From the NCBI GenBank assembly GCA_037189585.1, contig JBBCJA010000019.1:174562-238561 (forward strand): a DNA stretch of 64,000 bases, given 5' to 3'. The translations under genes were made by a program, and so were the position numbers. This stretch comes from JAEXNA01 sp037189585 (GTDB lineage Bacteria; Vulcanimicrobiota; Xenobia; Xenobiales; JADMJV01). Positions 24,855-34,500 of the stretch are shown in pieces (the stretch's first letter is position 1; the number at the start of each line of letters is the position of its first letter). The notes below the pieces were generated by a model, which saw only the letters and a program-made list of their open reading frames with translations, was not told the origin of the DNA and did not search any database.

Positions 24855-25277
24855 ATGGCTAACCCCTTACGCGGCCTCGTTTTTCCTCTGGTTCCCATGA
24901 AGCTTCCGGGCGTGTTGTCCGCCGGGGAAAGGAGTCTCGACCTGGAGGTGGCGCTCAAGAAGGGGAAGTACCAAGGCACCTTTCGAGACGGAAAAAAGCC
25001 CATCAAGCTGGCCCTAGAGAAGTGTGGAGAGCACGACTTCCTACAATCCTTTCTCGCCTGGTACTTTTTCCGCCAGCCGGAGAAAGAGTACGCTGGATAC
25101 CGTCAATTCCTGGCCCGAGTTGGTCTGCGCGACACCTCGCCTTTGGAGATGACCTATGCCGAGCAGAAGTACGTCCTGACCTATCGGGTACGCCAGGACG
25201 GTCAACCCCTGGAGGTCAAGTTGGCCTATTCGCCGGTCATCGCTCAATTGGTGGCGCGGGCTCAGAAGGGCTCGTGA
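24855..25277 (+). CDS. Conserved hypothetical cytoplasmic protein
   Basis: A 140-residue basic protein without signal peptide. It has alternating Lys-rich strands (GVLSAGERSLDLEVALKKGK, then YQGTFRDGKKPIKLALEKCG) and an aromatic segment (FLQSFLAWYFFRQPEKEYAG). It follows the ABC permease on the same strand after 39 bases and could be cotranscribed. No family was recognised. Confidence 0.55.
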   Translation: MANPLRGLVFPLVPMKLPGVLSAGERSLDLEVALKKGKYQGTFRDGKKPIKLALEKCGEHDFLQSFLAWYFFRQPEKEYAGYRQFLARVGLRDTSPLEMTYAEQKYVLTYRVRQDGQPLEVKLAYSPVIAQLVARAQKGS

Positions 25278-25331
25278 TGAGAAACCAACACGTTCCATAG
25301 ACGGTTGGCTCATCGCGGTCTCGTGTCTGAC

Positions 25332-26408
25332 CTACTTGAGAGGTCTCGGATAGGGCGACGCGCTGAGGATGGCCGCGAGCACGCGAGCCTTCGCTTTGGG
25401 AAGCCTCAGAGTGTAACGTGCCCGGTGATACCCTTCGGAAACGGGTTCCGGGCTGTAGCGAGAGTCAGGAACGACCCCCTCTTTGAGCACCCCGCGACCC
25501 ACTTCGACCCCGTCAAGCCGAAGTGATAGCTTTCCCTCCCACAAGGGGCGAGCGAAGAGGCTGACTTCCTCACGGATATCGAATTCCCAGACGAGTTGTT
25601 CTCTCACCGGGTAGGCGCCTCGCCAAAGGACAGGCGAACTTTCGGTATCGTGCGGATACTGAGAGGAAAGGAGGTTTCGACCCATCAAGCCGCCGATGTC
25701 GAATTCGGACGCTACGGCGATTCGGGGATCGAAGTAGCGGTTCATCAGCGCGCGTTTCCCTGGAGCCAGCAAGACCGGCAGGGCCGATTGAAGCTCGCTG
25801 TCCGAAGGTGCCTTCAGATGAAGCTGGCCGCCTGAGATGTCCGGGTAGACCTTTATCTCGCTCCCGAAGTGAAGCAACCTAGCTCGTGCTATCTCTGCCA
25901 CCGCCTTCACGTCTTGGTCGTCGAACGGCTCTTGGATGGAGAGAGTCAGACGACGAACAGCATCCGATTTTTCAAAGAATCGGAGCCCTTCGACTTTGCC
26001 GCTTCGAGGGCTGGAGGTCACCACGAGTTCTATCGATCCGTCGACATAGTGTCGATCAAAGTAGTCATATCTGTCCGCTTTTCCCAAAAGAAGCTCGATC
26101 CGGCTGGCGGGCTGACCTACCTGGAGAGTCACACCTGGCCTCACTTGGAGGCTCGGCCCCTGGAGGCTGGTCAATTCACCGCCATGAACGGAGGCCGCGA
26201 TCTCTTCGCCTTCTTTGCACCAGACCATCTTGTACCCCTCTGCTCCCAGTCGCTTGGTAGGAGCTCCAAGATGTTCCGTGGCGGTCTCTAGTGACATCCC
26301 AACGCGAAGCCCGACGATACTCATCTCAGTGAGGGGGTAGGCGGTGACCGGAGCGGCTCCAAAGTAGACCATGGTCAACCATAAACAGAACATCAGACAT
26401 CGCTTCAT
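25332..26408 (-). CDS. Exported protein of unknown function
   Basis: About 358 residues from ATG 26408, chosen because it begins a clear signal peptide (MKRCLMFCLWLTMVYFGAAP, cleavage after VTA). The frame is open 21 codons further upstream. The first 130 residues of the mature part contain two similar beta modules, LRVGMSLETATEHLGAPTKR and LQVGQPASRIELLLGKADRY, a pattern shared with exported SmpA/BamE-like or beta-clip modules. The C-terminal 150 residues have no recognised family. Convergent with the gene at 24855. Confidence 0.65.
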   Translation of the reverse strand: MKRCLMFCLWLTMVYFGAAPVTAYPLTEMSIVGLRVGMSLETATEHLGAPTKRLGAEGYKMVWCKEGEEIAASVHGGELTSLQGPSLQVRPGVTLQVGQPASRIELLLGKADRYDYFDRHYVDGSIELVVTSSPRSGKVEGLRFFEKSDAVRRLTLSIQEPFDDQDVKAVAEIARARLLHFGSEIKVYPDISGGQLHLKAPSDSELQSALPVLLAPGKRALMNRYFDPRIAVASEFDIGGLMGRNLLSSQYPHDTESSPVLWRGAYPVREQLVWEFDIREEVSLFARPLWEGKLSLRLDGVEVGRGVLKEGVVPDSRYSPEPVSEGYHRARYTLRLPKAKARVLAAILSASPYPRPLK

Positions 26409-26580
26409 ATCGGAGCTTTCGATGAGCGGCTTTTCAGATCTTGGCCGATACGCTACCGCTTTGTCGGACAACCGCTTCCGGGATCTTCCAGAGTGCTCTC
26501 ATGCTATTGCTAAGCTTGCCTAGAGGTGGGCCAAAAGACTGTGAGGGAGGAATTGAGGAGTTTGGCCAAGCTTTCAAGCC

Positions 26581-26748
26581 ATGAGTCTGTCTAGTGAACG
26601 ACTGAAAGCTCTCAAGGCCATGGGAAAGGAGCTCTATCTCTCCACACAAGTTCCGGAGAGCGATGGGGATGACGAACCCTATGTCGACGACAGGTTACCA
26701 GAACAGAGGACCGGGACTCGACTTCGGTCGACAGGTAAGGAGAGATAG
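26581..26748 (+). CDS. Small protein upstream of acyl carrier protein
   Basis: A 55-residue frame (MSLSSERLKALKAMGKELYL, then an acidic segment and a basic tail). Its TAG lies one base before the GTG of the acyl carrier protein gene, and the ribosome binding site of that gene is inside its last codons. The close coupling suggests a real leader gene. No family was recognised, and the ribosome binding site in front of it is weak. Confidence 0.4.
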   Translation: MSLSSERLKALKAMGKELYLSTQVPESDGDDEPYVDDRLPEQRTGTRLRSTGKER

Positions 26749-26749
26749 T

Positions 26750-27004
26750 GTGGGACTAGACAGCGTCGAGTTGGTTCTTGAGATCGAGCGACGATTCCAG
26801 ATTGAGATTCCGGATAGGGAACTCTACAAGATGACCACGGTAGGTGAGATGCATCGTTGGCTGCATCGGGCTCTCGACACGACAGTTTGGAGCGAGGAAG
26901 CGATCTGGAACGAGCTTCGAGAGATTGTCTACCGACATTTCGATATTTCCCCCGAGGAGGTCCGCCCGGAGACCTCGTTCGTCGATGACCTGGGGGCTGG
27001 CTAG
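26750..27004 (+). CDS. Acyl carrier protein with permuted segment order
   Basis: An 84-residue protein that starts at GTG 26750 with AAGGAGA six bases before it. It begins directly with GLDSVELVLEIERRFQIEIP, which is helix II of an acyl carrier protein including the phosphopantetheine serine (residue 5). Helices III/IV follow (YKMTTVGEMHRWLHRALD). After a short linker comes WNELREIVYRHFDISPEEVR and SFVDDLGAG, the normal helix I and loop that should precede the DS motif. The segment order is thus helix II-III-IV-I, a circular permutation. I recall similar short proteins starting MGLDSVELV in Planctomycetes, so it may be a family rather than a broken gene. Confidence 0.7.
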   Translation: MGLDSVELVLEIERRFQIEIPDRELYKMTTVGEMHRWLHRALDTTVWSEEAIWNELREIVYRHFDISPEEVRPETSFVDDLGAG

Positions 27005-28338
27005 CTTTCGTCGGCCTGAAGGCACCATTGCCAGACCGGCACAGTTGCGATGTGAGCTGGAATTCGGGAGCGCGTCGTGGCGTCGATATCACTACCTGTC
27101 AGTAGCAGGCAACGCGCCTGGGGCTCGGTGGCTCTCAGCTCTTCGAGAGAGCGGATCTCGCGTTCCAATACCTCTGGTTGGGTGGGGTCAGAAACAACTT
27201 GAATGGCGCAAGAGACTCCGTCATCGTCGCGGGTCACGAAATCAACCTCGTACCCACTTGAAGTCGTGGCGTAGCCATAGTCCCAACCCCGTCGCTCAAT
27301 CTCGATGGCGACCACGATCTCGAGCAGAGCGCCGGAATTGGCTTTCCCGCTTCGGTCAAAAGCGGGAAAGAGGCTGTGATCGATGGGATAGACTTTCCTT
27401 GGATTCGACTGTCTCTGACGCTCTGACGTTGTCCATAAGGGAAGGGCCTTCACTAGAAAAGCGTCTTCTAAGTGAGCCAGCATCTGATGAAGCGAATCTT
27501 TGCCCACAGCGATACCTTGGCTCCGAAGGTCATTGGCCAGCTTGTGGACGCTGAGCTTGGCTCCACCGGCGTTGAGCAGCTGGCGAACCAAGGCGCGGAG
27601 AGCCTGCAGATTGTTGATACGATGCCGCTCGGCCACGTCGCGGAGGACCACCACGTCCATATACCCCTGCAGAAGACTGATCCGGTCGCGCCGTTCGAGA
27701 CCCTGCGCTTCGGGGAAGCCGCCCTGCTCCAAGTAGTCCCCAAAAGCCGCCGCGAGGAGCGATCTTGTTCTCTTCGGTATCAGGTTCGTGTCGTCGGGCA
27801 GCCGGAAATCGCGATGGGTCAGAAACTCCCTGAAACTGTATGGGAAAACCACGGTCTCTGTCGCCCGGCCTCGAAGAGAGGTCGCGATCTCCCGGCTTAG
27901 CATCCTGGCCGATGACCCGCTCACGAAAATCTCGAGTTTCTCCGTGTCGAGAAGGCGGCGGACGAAGGTCTCCCATCCCCGAACCGTTTGAATCTCGTCA
28001 AGAAGGAGTGTGATCTCCCTACGCTCGCGACGTTCTGGGAAGCGCAGATAGTATTCCTCGATCAGGAGGGAGAGCTGGCCGGCCTCCATTCCTGCCAACC
28101 GCTCGTCCTCGAAGTTGAAGTAGACTAAGGAATCGCGAGGAGACCCACTTTGAAGACGCGACAACATCTGCTGAAAGAGAAAATACGTCTTGCCGGCGCG
28201 TCTCATGCCGACGACGGCGTGCGCTTTCCCTGGAAGGGGCGGAATCCTCGCCTCCCGGGGTGTCAGCGGAGGAATTTCAAAAACCAACGAGTCGGCCAGT
28301 TTTTGTCGGACAACCTCTCTCACGCCGTCCTTCTTCAA
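27001..28338 (-). CDS. AAA_14/DUF4143 ATPase
   Basis: A 445-residue protein of the common AAA_14-DUF4143 type. Walker A is VVGMRRAGKTYFLF, Walker B is ITLLLDEIQTVRGWETFVR and sensor I is EIFVSGSSARMLS. The middle has FPYSFREFL and LEQGGFPEAQGL. The C-terminal DUF4143 domain (residues 230-430) ends in a PD-(D/E)xK-like core (LLEIVVAIEIERRG, then GYEVDFVTRDD and SCAIQVVSD). Biological role is unknown; many genomes carry several copies. Convergent with the acyl carrier protein gene, sharing four bases. Confidence 0.92.
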   Translation of the reverse strand: MKKDGVREVVRQKLADSLVFEIPPLTPREARIPPLPGKAHAVVGMRRAGKTYFLFQQMLSRLQSGSPRDSLVYFNFEDERLAGMEAGQLSLLIEEYYLRFPERRERREITLLLDEIQTVRGWETFVRRLLDTEKLEIFVSGSSARMLSREIATSLRGRATETVVFPYSFREFLTHRDFRLPDDTNLIPKRTRSLLAAAFGDYLEQGGFPEAQGLERRDRISLLQGYMDVVVLRDVAERHRINNLQALRALVRQLLNAGGAKLSVHKLANDLRSQGIAVGKDSLHQMLAHLEDAFLVKALPLWTTSERQRQSNPRKVYPIDHSLFPAFDRSGKANSGALLEIVVAIEIERRGWDYGYATTSSGYEVDFVTRDDDGVSCAIQVVSDPTQPEVLEREIRSLEELRATEPQARCLLLTGSDIDATTRSRIPAHIATVPVWQWCLQADES

Positions 28339-28427
28339 GGAGACATCTGCTTAAACCTGTCCCTCTGCCAAGGACAGACTCTCGAAAACAGGCTTCGCGA
28401 TCTCGTGCGTTGACGGCCTGGTACGAG

Positions 28428-29042
28428 TTAAGGCGATTCGGGGTAGGGCTTCATGGGAGGGTGCAGTGACATGAAGATATCGTACTGCAATTTGAGCGTT
28501 CCGTCGTCAGAAACATCGACCGTGAGCAGTCCCAACCCGTCGTAGTATTCCTCGCCACGACCGGAGAGGAAGTAATAACGACCCGGCACTTTGGGATCGC
28601 GCACGGGATCGGAAAGAGAAAGAACCCACGAGGAGTCGCCGGCGGGAAGGGACTTCCGTACCGCTTCCTCGGGCCACTCCGGAGTCGTCACCGGGGCCGT
28701 CAGAATGCGGCGCAGAGCATCCTTGTTCTTGACGGGGTCAGAGGGTTCGAGATGGGGATCGTCAAGGTCGTGAAGAATGAGATTCCTGGTGGCCGCTTCC
28801 AAGGTCAGCTTCCGCGCTCCAAGTCGGAATTTCTCCTCGGCATCACCCGGCTTATAGGCTCCCGCGACCTGGACGGCCAGATTCGCGATGTCCTCAGGGG
28901 CAGGCGAGACCGTGGTCCGCGCGGCGGTCGGGGTCGCATGAGCCGGCGGAGGTTGAAACCCCCAAGAACTCACCAGCCCCACCGCGGCGACGCAGCCCAA
29001 GAGAATCAACAAACCGCCTTTAGCGCCGCTTGCGTTTGACAT
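28428..29042 (-). CDS. Exported hypothetical protein
   Basis: About 204 residues from ATG 29042. The N-terminus is a signal peptide or anchor (GGLLILLGCVAAVGLVSSWG) followed by an Ala/Pro/Thr linker. The mature domain begins with EDIANLAVQVAGAYKPGDAE and ends in an aromatic strand-rich part (RYYFLSGRGEEYYDGLGLLT). It overlaps the preceding metallopeptidase-like gene by 23 bases on the same strand, so the two are probably cotranscribed. No family was recognised. Confidence 0.6.
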   Translation of the reverse strand: MSNASGAKGGLLILLGCVAAVGLVSSWGFQPPPAHATPTAARTTVSPAPEDIANLAVQVAGAYKPGDAEEKFRLGARKLTLEAATRNLILHDLDDPHLEPSDPVKNKDALRRILTAPVTTPEWPEEAVRKSLPAGDSSWVLSLSDPVRDPKVPGRYYFLSGRGEEYYDGLGLLTVDVSDDGTLKLQYDIFMSLHPPMKPYPESP

Positions 29043-29862
29043 GGTGGCGTATGTCTCGAGAGTCGTAGTCCATCTGATATCCTTCTCCCAGCCCACCCTC
29101 AATGTGGGCCTTGATCCAATGATCCGCGATATCGATCTTCTGTCGGATTTCGGCGTGTTGTCCGGGTGGGGAGTTTTTCAGGTCCGCGGCGTACATCTCC
29201 TTGATTAAGCGACCCATCTCAAGACCGGAGAGATAAGGGTTGATTTTACCTTCCTTGTCCGGAATGTGTGTCGTTTGCGCGCCGCCACGTTTATTGTGAG
29301 CCCACTCATGCGCCAGCAAGATCGCGGTGACTATCACCGCCGAGTCGTGTCCGCGCTTTGTGCCGTCGTCCAAGTCGAGGAGATTCTGGCTAAGTCTGGT
29401 GCGGTCGCCAATCGTTTGGAATTCATCTCGCATCGTGGGTGCCACCACGACCTTTCCCTGTTCCTTGAGTAGGGCTTCAAAGCCGGGCTTTATACTCGCA
29501 TAGTATTTGGCTTCCGTCTTTGACCGTCTTCCTGCCCGGTCAATAAGGGCTAAGGCCTCTCTGAAGATCTTTTCTTCTTTAGCGGTCATCGGGCGCACGT
29601 CGTCGGCTCTCGCCAATCCCCCAAGCTCTTCTACCCGCGCATCCGCCGACGGAACGGTATCGCTGTTTGAACCGCGAGGCTCTCCGAATTTTACTGCGAA
29701 GTTTCGAAGTGCCCGGTCGTTGACCATATCTTGGAAGTTCCCGTTACTGGGAACAAACATCTCGGTAGGTTGGTCTGTAGGGCCAGGAGCCACTCGCAGA
29801 GCGGATGGGCCATGGGAGCGGGTAGCGCGGTTTGGGAGTTGGAAGGTGTTGAGACAGTCCAT
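29020..29862 (-). CDS. HEXXH zincin-like protein
   Basis: A 280-residue protein with an HEWAH motif (His185, Glu186, His189) in AVIVTAILLAHEWAHNKRGG, typical of gluzincin-type metallopeptidases. A third ligand could be Glu in the helix near GLEMGRLIKEMYAAD. The first 90 residues are poor in structure. There is no signal peptide. The peptidase activity is inferred from the motif alone. It precedes the exported protein at 28428-29042 in the same transcript. Confidence 0.65.
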   Translation of the reverse strand: MDCLNTFQLPNRATRSHGPSALRVAPGPTDQPTEMFVPSNGNFQDMVNDRALRNFAVKFGEPRGSNSDTVPSADARVEELGGLARADDVRPMTAKEEKIFREALALIDRAGRRSKTEAKYYASIKPGFEALLKEQGKVVVAPTMRDEFQTIGDRTRLSQNLLDLDDGTKRGHDSAVIVTAILLAHEWAHNKRGGAQTTHIPDKEGKINPYLSGLEMGRLIKEMYAADLKNSPPGQHAEIRQKIDIADHWIKAHIEGGLGEGYQMDYDSRDIRHHVKRKRR

Positions 29863-29977
29863 ATTTCGAGAATGCCATCCGCCATCTCAGACTGCAGTGA
29901 CCGCCCTCCTGTTGCAAAGTGATGATGGCCACCGAAGGGAGATCACGGGGCGAGTGAAGGCTCGGAGGATCCGGCCG

Positions 29978-30688
29978 ATGGCGGGCAAAGAGCTTGAGGT
30001 GCTTGCCCCTTCCACCTCTCTCCGCCGGTTTTGCCTTCTCGCGGTCGCCCTCTTATGCTCTTGCAGCCCCGCGCCCACAGCGGTGACCACAACCTCTCCC
30101 GCGCCCGAGGACACCCGTCGAGTCCTATTCGCCATGGGTGATTCTTTGACCGAAGGTTACGGGTTGCCTCAGGACGAGGCCTATCCGGCCAAGCTGGAGG
30201 TTTATCTGAAGTCTCAGGGTCTGGACTGGAGAGTGGAGAACTCCGGACTTTCCGGAGAGACCTCCAGCGGCGCGAAGTCGCGGGTGGCCTGGGTGCTCAA
30301 GCTGAAACCTCAGGCGGTGCTCCTCGAGATCGGCGGCAACGACGGACTGCGCGGTATCGATCCCAAGGTGACGAAAGAGAATATCACCGCGATCGTCCAA
30401 GCTTTCCAAGCCGAGGGGATCCCCGTGATGCTGGCGGGCATGAAGACATTGTCGAATCTGGGAGAGGACTACACGAAAGCCTTTGAGGAGCTCTATCCCG
30501 CCGTGGCTAAGGAGCGGAACGTTCCTCTGATCCCCTTCTTCCTCGAAGGGGTCGGCGGCGATCCTAAGCTCAATCAGGACGACCGCATCCACCCCACCGC
30601 TGAAGGCTACCAGATCGTCGTCTCCAACATCGGGCCCATCGTGGTCAAGTGGCTCAAGGAGTTGCCTTCGACCAAGGCTGGAGAATAG
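29978..30688 (+). CDS. tesA: SGNH-hydrolase lipoprotein (arylesterase/TesA-like)
   Basis: A 236-residue exported esterase. Start ATG 29978 gives a signal peptide with a lipobox (LLAVALLCSCSP), so it is probably a lipoprotein. The SGNH blocks are clear: GDSLTEGYG (Ser), the Gly in NSGLSGETSSGAKSR, GGND (Asn) and DRIHPTAEGY (Asp-x-x-His). Members hydrolyse acyl esters or thioesters in the periplasm. The frame runs far upstream without a start of better quality, and the upstream part overlaps the antisense gene. Confidence 0.92.
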   Translation: MAGKELEVLAPSTSLRRFCLLAVALLCSCSPAPTAVTTTSPAPEDTRRVLFAMGDSLTEGYGLPQDEAYPAKLEVYLKSQGLDWRVENSGLSGETSSGAKSRVAWVLKLKPQAVLLEIGGNDGLRGIDPKVTKENITAIVQAFQAEGIPVMLAGMKTLSNLGEDYTKAFEELYPAVAKERNVPLIPFFLEGVGGDPKLNQDDRIHPTAEGYQIVVSNIGPIVVKWLKELPSTKAGE

Positions 30689-30735
30689 CGAATCGAAACT
30701 TACACTCCCAGCTCGTATTGTGATAATCTGGTCCA

Positions 30736-30963
30736 GTGATTTGCAAATTGCAACAGTGCGAAGACGGCTATCTGTTGGTCATCGATCAGTCATTCATGGA
30801 ACAATGGGGAGTAGGGCCGGATACTCCGTTGGACCTCACGGTGGTTGATGGAACACTGATAATTTCTCCATCCAAACCCGAAGGGGCAAACGAAGCTCCG
30901 AATAGAATTGGGTGTGGTCAGAATCCGTCTGCGGCCAAACCTGCATGCTTGCATGATTTGTGA
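30736..30963 (+). CDS. AbrB/MazE-like antitoxin, orphan
   Basis: A 75-residue protein starting at GTG 30736. It has the MazE/AbrB swapped-hairpin pattern CEDGYLLVIDQSFMEQWGVG followed by PDTPLDLTVVDGTLIISP. The C-terminus is unusual, with Asn/Pro/Cys, and may have been altered. No toxin gene follows; a decayed transposase begins at once. Probably a leftover of a toxin-antitoxin pair. Confidence 0.65.
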   Translation: MICKLQQCEDGYLLVIDQSFMEQWGVGPDTPLDLTVVDGTLIISPSKPEGANEAPNRIGCGQNPSAAKPACLHDL

Positions 30964-31470
30964 ACTCTTCTCAAGAAAAAGCCTCTCACTATAATCCCGG
31001 ATATCCGCAGTGGAAAGCCATATCCGGAGTGGGAGGTGCAGTTATACAATTCGAATCTACCCCAGCCACCTTGGAGAATTCTGCAGTTCAAGCTGACCTT
31101 ATGGAAGCTGAATCTTCCCTCAAGGAGATCGTCGAGTGGCTACTCGGCAACGTCGCTCTGGGAGCTCCGTTGCACGAAGTCGAAGCCGAGCACGGACGTC
31201 GTGGCCTGGAACTCCTGCGACGATTGTTTCAAGCGCATATTCGGGCCAGAGGTGCCGGACACGTTGGCCCAGCACTCCTCGTCCTCGACGCTGATGGTGT
31301 CGAGAAAACCTTTGAGGAAGGGCTGCCGCATCAGCGCGTTCACAAATCCTTGTTTGGTTCGGCAGAGTTACAGTGCCCCAGGAGAAGCGAGCATTCACCC
31401 TCTTGAGCAGAGATGGCCCAGATGCCAGCAAGATCGTTCTCCTATGAGCTTCAACGCCGCCTTGTGACAC
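30960..31470 (+). pseudogene. ISKra4-like transposase N-terminal remnant
   Basis: Part of a transposase N-terminus spread over three frames. The first frame has LKEIVEWLLGNVALGAPLHE, HGRRGLELLRRLFQAHIRAR, and DADGVEKTFEEGL with a LFGSAEL end. The second gives YSAPGEASIHPLEQ near 31380, and the third SFSYELQRRLV near 31440. This order is that of ISKra4-family transposases as I know them. The catalytic part is missing, so the element is dead. It lies between the orphan antitoxin and the large glutaminase gene. Confidence 0.6.
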
Positions 31471-31580
31471 CCAATAGAATCCATCAGAAGCGGGAATCGC
31501 GAGCGTCGAAAAGACTGCTAGTGGCTTAAAACCAGGACCCTGGAAGGTTGCCGTGTCGCGAGCGAGAAGGGGCCCCGGAT

Positions 31581-34500
31581 ATGTGTGGTATTGCTGGCTT
31601 AGTCTATGAGACTCGCGAAGGCGGGTCATTTTCTTGGGACGATTTTGAGGCCCACCTGAACAAAGCTTTGACCCTGTCGCTGGAAAGCTCAGCCGACAGC
31701 GAGGTCTTGTCCGAATTGGAATCGCTCTTCGAGAAGGTCCAGTTCCTCAAAGAGTTCTCTTCCATTCGCGCCATCGTGATCGAGCCCGGTCGCCGCGCCC
31801 AAGCCCAAGGGTGGGCGCGAGACCTAACCGCCTGGGAGTCTCGCCTTTCCGAGGCGCTCGTGGCCTCAGAAGAGATGGAGTCGGCCGAGCTCGAGCGCTG
31901 GAACAAAGTGCTCATCCAAGCCCGCGACCTGACCTGGGCCGTGCGCGACGACGTGCTGGCCATGCTGCCCCGTCTGGAGCGCCTGCTGGCTCCTTACGAG
32001 GTCACCCCCTGGCGGCTTTTCCAAGCTTGGAAGCTGGTGGTGGCGCTGGAGAACATCGGACGCATGGAGGTTCGCGGTCGCGACTCCTGCGGAATCAGCG
32101 TGCGTGTCACCGTCAGCGACGCTCAGTACAAGGATTTTCTAGGCTCCTGGGAGGGCGAGCAGCGCATCGCTTGGGAGCAGCGCCTGCAGGACAAGGACTT
32201 CGTCAACCTGGCCGCTCGCGTCTTTCCCAACGAAGACAAAGTCGAAATTCTCTTCTCCTACAAAGTGGCCCAAGAGGTCGGCGCGCTGGGTGACAACGTG
32301 CGCGCCCTCTATGAGGACGTGACCAACGACGCCTTTTTCTGGGCTCTGGCCAACTATCCCGAATCCTCCACCGTGATCTACTCCCATTCTCGTTGGGCCT
32401 CCAACGGGATTATCTCCGAGCCGAACTGTCACCCGGTGGACGAAGTCACCCTCTCGGAAGCGGGAACGCCCGGAAACTTCTCCGGCCACTTCACCACCGC
32501 ATGCCTCAACGGTGACGTCGACAACTACCAGGAGCTGAAGGCGCGCATCGCCGCCACTCAGGGGCGCCACATCTCCGAGAACATCGGAACCGACGCCAAG
32601 ATCGTCCCGGTCCTTTTCGACAGTCACCTCAAGAACGCCGCCTCGGCCGAGGAGGCGTTCTGCCGCATGGTGTCCGAGTGCGAGGGTTCGTTCGCCATCG
32701 TGCTCGAGACTACGGCCGACCCGGACCGCCTGTATCTGGCTCTCAAGGGCTCCGGCCAGTCGCTTTTCGTCGGATTGATGAACGAGGGCTACGTCTTCGC
32801 CTCCGAGCTTTACGGCGTGGTGGAGCAGACACCGCGCTTTATCCGCATGGACGGGACCACCGAGCGAATCGCCGGACATCCCGAGACGGCTGGGCAGATT
32901 CTGATTTTGGACAAGAAGGGTAACGGCGACTGGCAGGCCATCCGCGCTCTGGCCTTTGACGGCTCGCTTCTGGAGCTTTCCAAGAAAGAGGTCAAAACGG
33001 CCGAGATCACCACCCGCGACATCGATCGCAAAGACTTCCGCCACTACCTGCACAAAGAGATCTCCGAGGCCCCGAGCTCGGTCGAGAAGACCCTGCGCGG
33101 GAAGTTCGTGTTGCGCCGCGATCCCTATCGGGTGGAGATGAACCTGGGAGAGTCGGTTCTACCCTCCCGCATTGTCAACAAAGTGGTCGACGGCTCCATC
33201 AAGCGGGTCCTTTTCATCGGTCAGGGCACGGCCGCTGTGGCCGGCCAGGCCGTCTCCATCTTCATGGAGACCCTGTTCGGCAATCGCCTTGCCGTGGGAG
33301 CCATGAAGGCCACCGAGCTTTCCGGCTACCGTATGACCGAGCGGATGGACGACTGCCTGATCATCGCCATCTCGCAGTCCGGCACCACCACCGACACCAA
33401 CCGAACCATCGACATGGCGCGCGAGCGAGGTGCCTCGGTCGTGGGTATCGTCAACCGGCGTAACAGCGACATGACCTTTAAGGTCGACGGGGTGCTCTAC
33501 ACCAGCGACGGCCGCGACATCGAGATGTCGGTGGCCTCCACCAAGGCTTTTTACTCTCAAGTGGTAGCCGGCTACCTTCTGGTCTTCCGCCTGGCTCAGG
33601 TGCTGGGCGCTCTTTCCGACGAGGACCTTTATCGAGAACTCGAGGAGCTGTCTCGCTTGCCCGTTCTGATGCGCAACGTCTTGGGCGGGGAGATTCAGGA
33701 CAAGGTGCGCGAGTACGCCAGAGCTTATGCTCCCGCTCAGCGCGACTGGGCCGTGGTGGGAAGCGGTGTGACCCGAGCCGCCGCCGACGAGATTCGGATC
33801 AAACTGGCCGAGCTTTGCTACAAGAGCATCGCTACCGATCAGATCGAGGACAAAAAGCATATCGACTTGTCTTCCGAGCCTTTGACCCTGGTCTTGACGG
33901 CGGGTCTGACTCAGGTCGCCCTGCGCGACGCGGTCAAGGAGGTAGCGATCTTCCGCTCTCACAAAAGTGTGCCGATCGTGGTCTGTTCGGAGGATTTCGA
34001 CGGGTTTGGGCCCTACGCCGCCGGCGTCATTGCCGTGCCCAAGGCCTCTCAATGCGCCTCGGTATTACTCAACGTGGTGGTCGGGCACCTGTGGGGCTAC
34101 TTCTGCGCCCTGGCCATCGACGAGGGAGCGGAGCGACTGCGCGAGGCGCGCGCTTTAGCCGTCTCCTTTTACACCGTCGACGGTGGGGTCCCTCGGGGAC
34201 GCTCGCTGGGCAAAGTGGTGGCCCTGGCCCGTCGCTTCCAGGAAGACCTGGTCAAGGGGCGCTTCAACTCCAGCCTTTCCGTTCAGGTCGCTACCGAGCT
34301 CACTTCGCTCTTGGGCTATCTGATGGGCACCAGATCGCTGTCGCAGTTCGCGGCGGAGTTCCAGGCTCGAGGGAATCCCAAGGAGCTAGTGGGAGCGCTT
34401 ATTGCCGTGGTCTCTCAGGCGATTCACGAGTTGAGTCGCCCCATCGACGCCATCAAGCATCAAGCCAAGACCATCACCGTGGGAATCTCTCGCACCGAGG

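Noticed and set aside
29507..29977. N-terminal extension of the SGNH hydrolase frame
   Set aside because: The extension is antisense to the HEWAH gene; the lipoprotein signal begins at 29978.
31471..31580. glmS ribozyme upstream of the large glutaminase gene
   Set aside because: I could not see the conserved core elements, and the gap is only about 110 bases.
33159..34052. 297-codon open frame antisense to the GlmS-like gene
   Set aside because: Typical of GC-rich codon bias; its protein is a Gly/His/Asp-rich shadow, and the sense frame has all family motifs.
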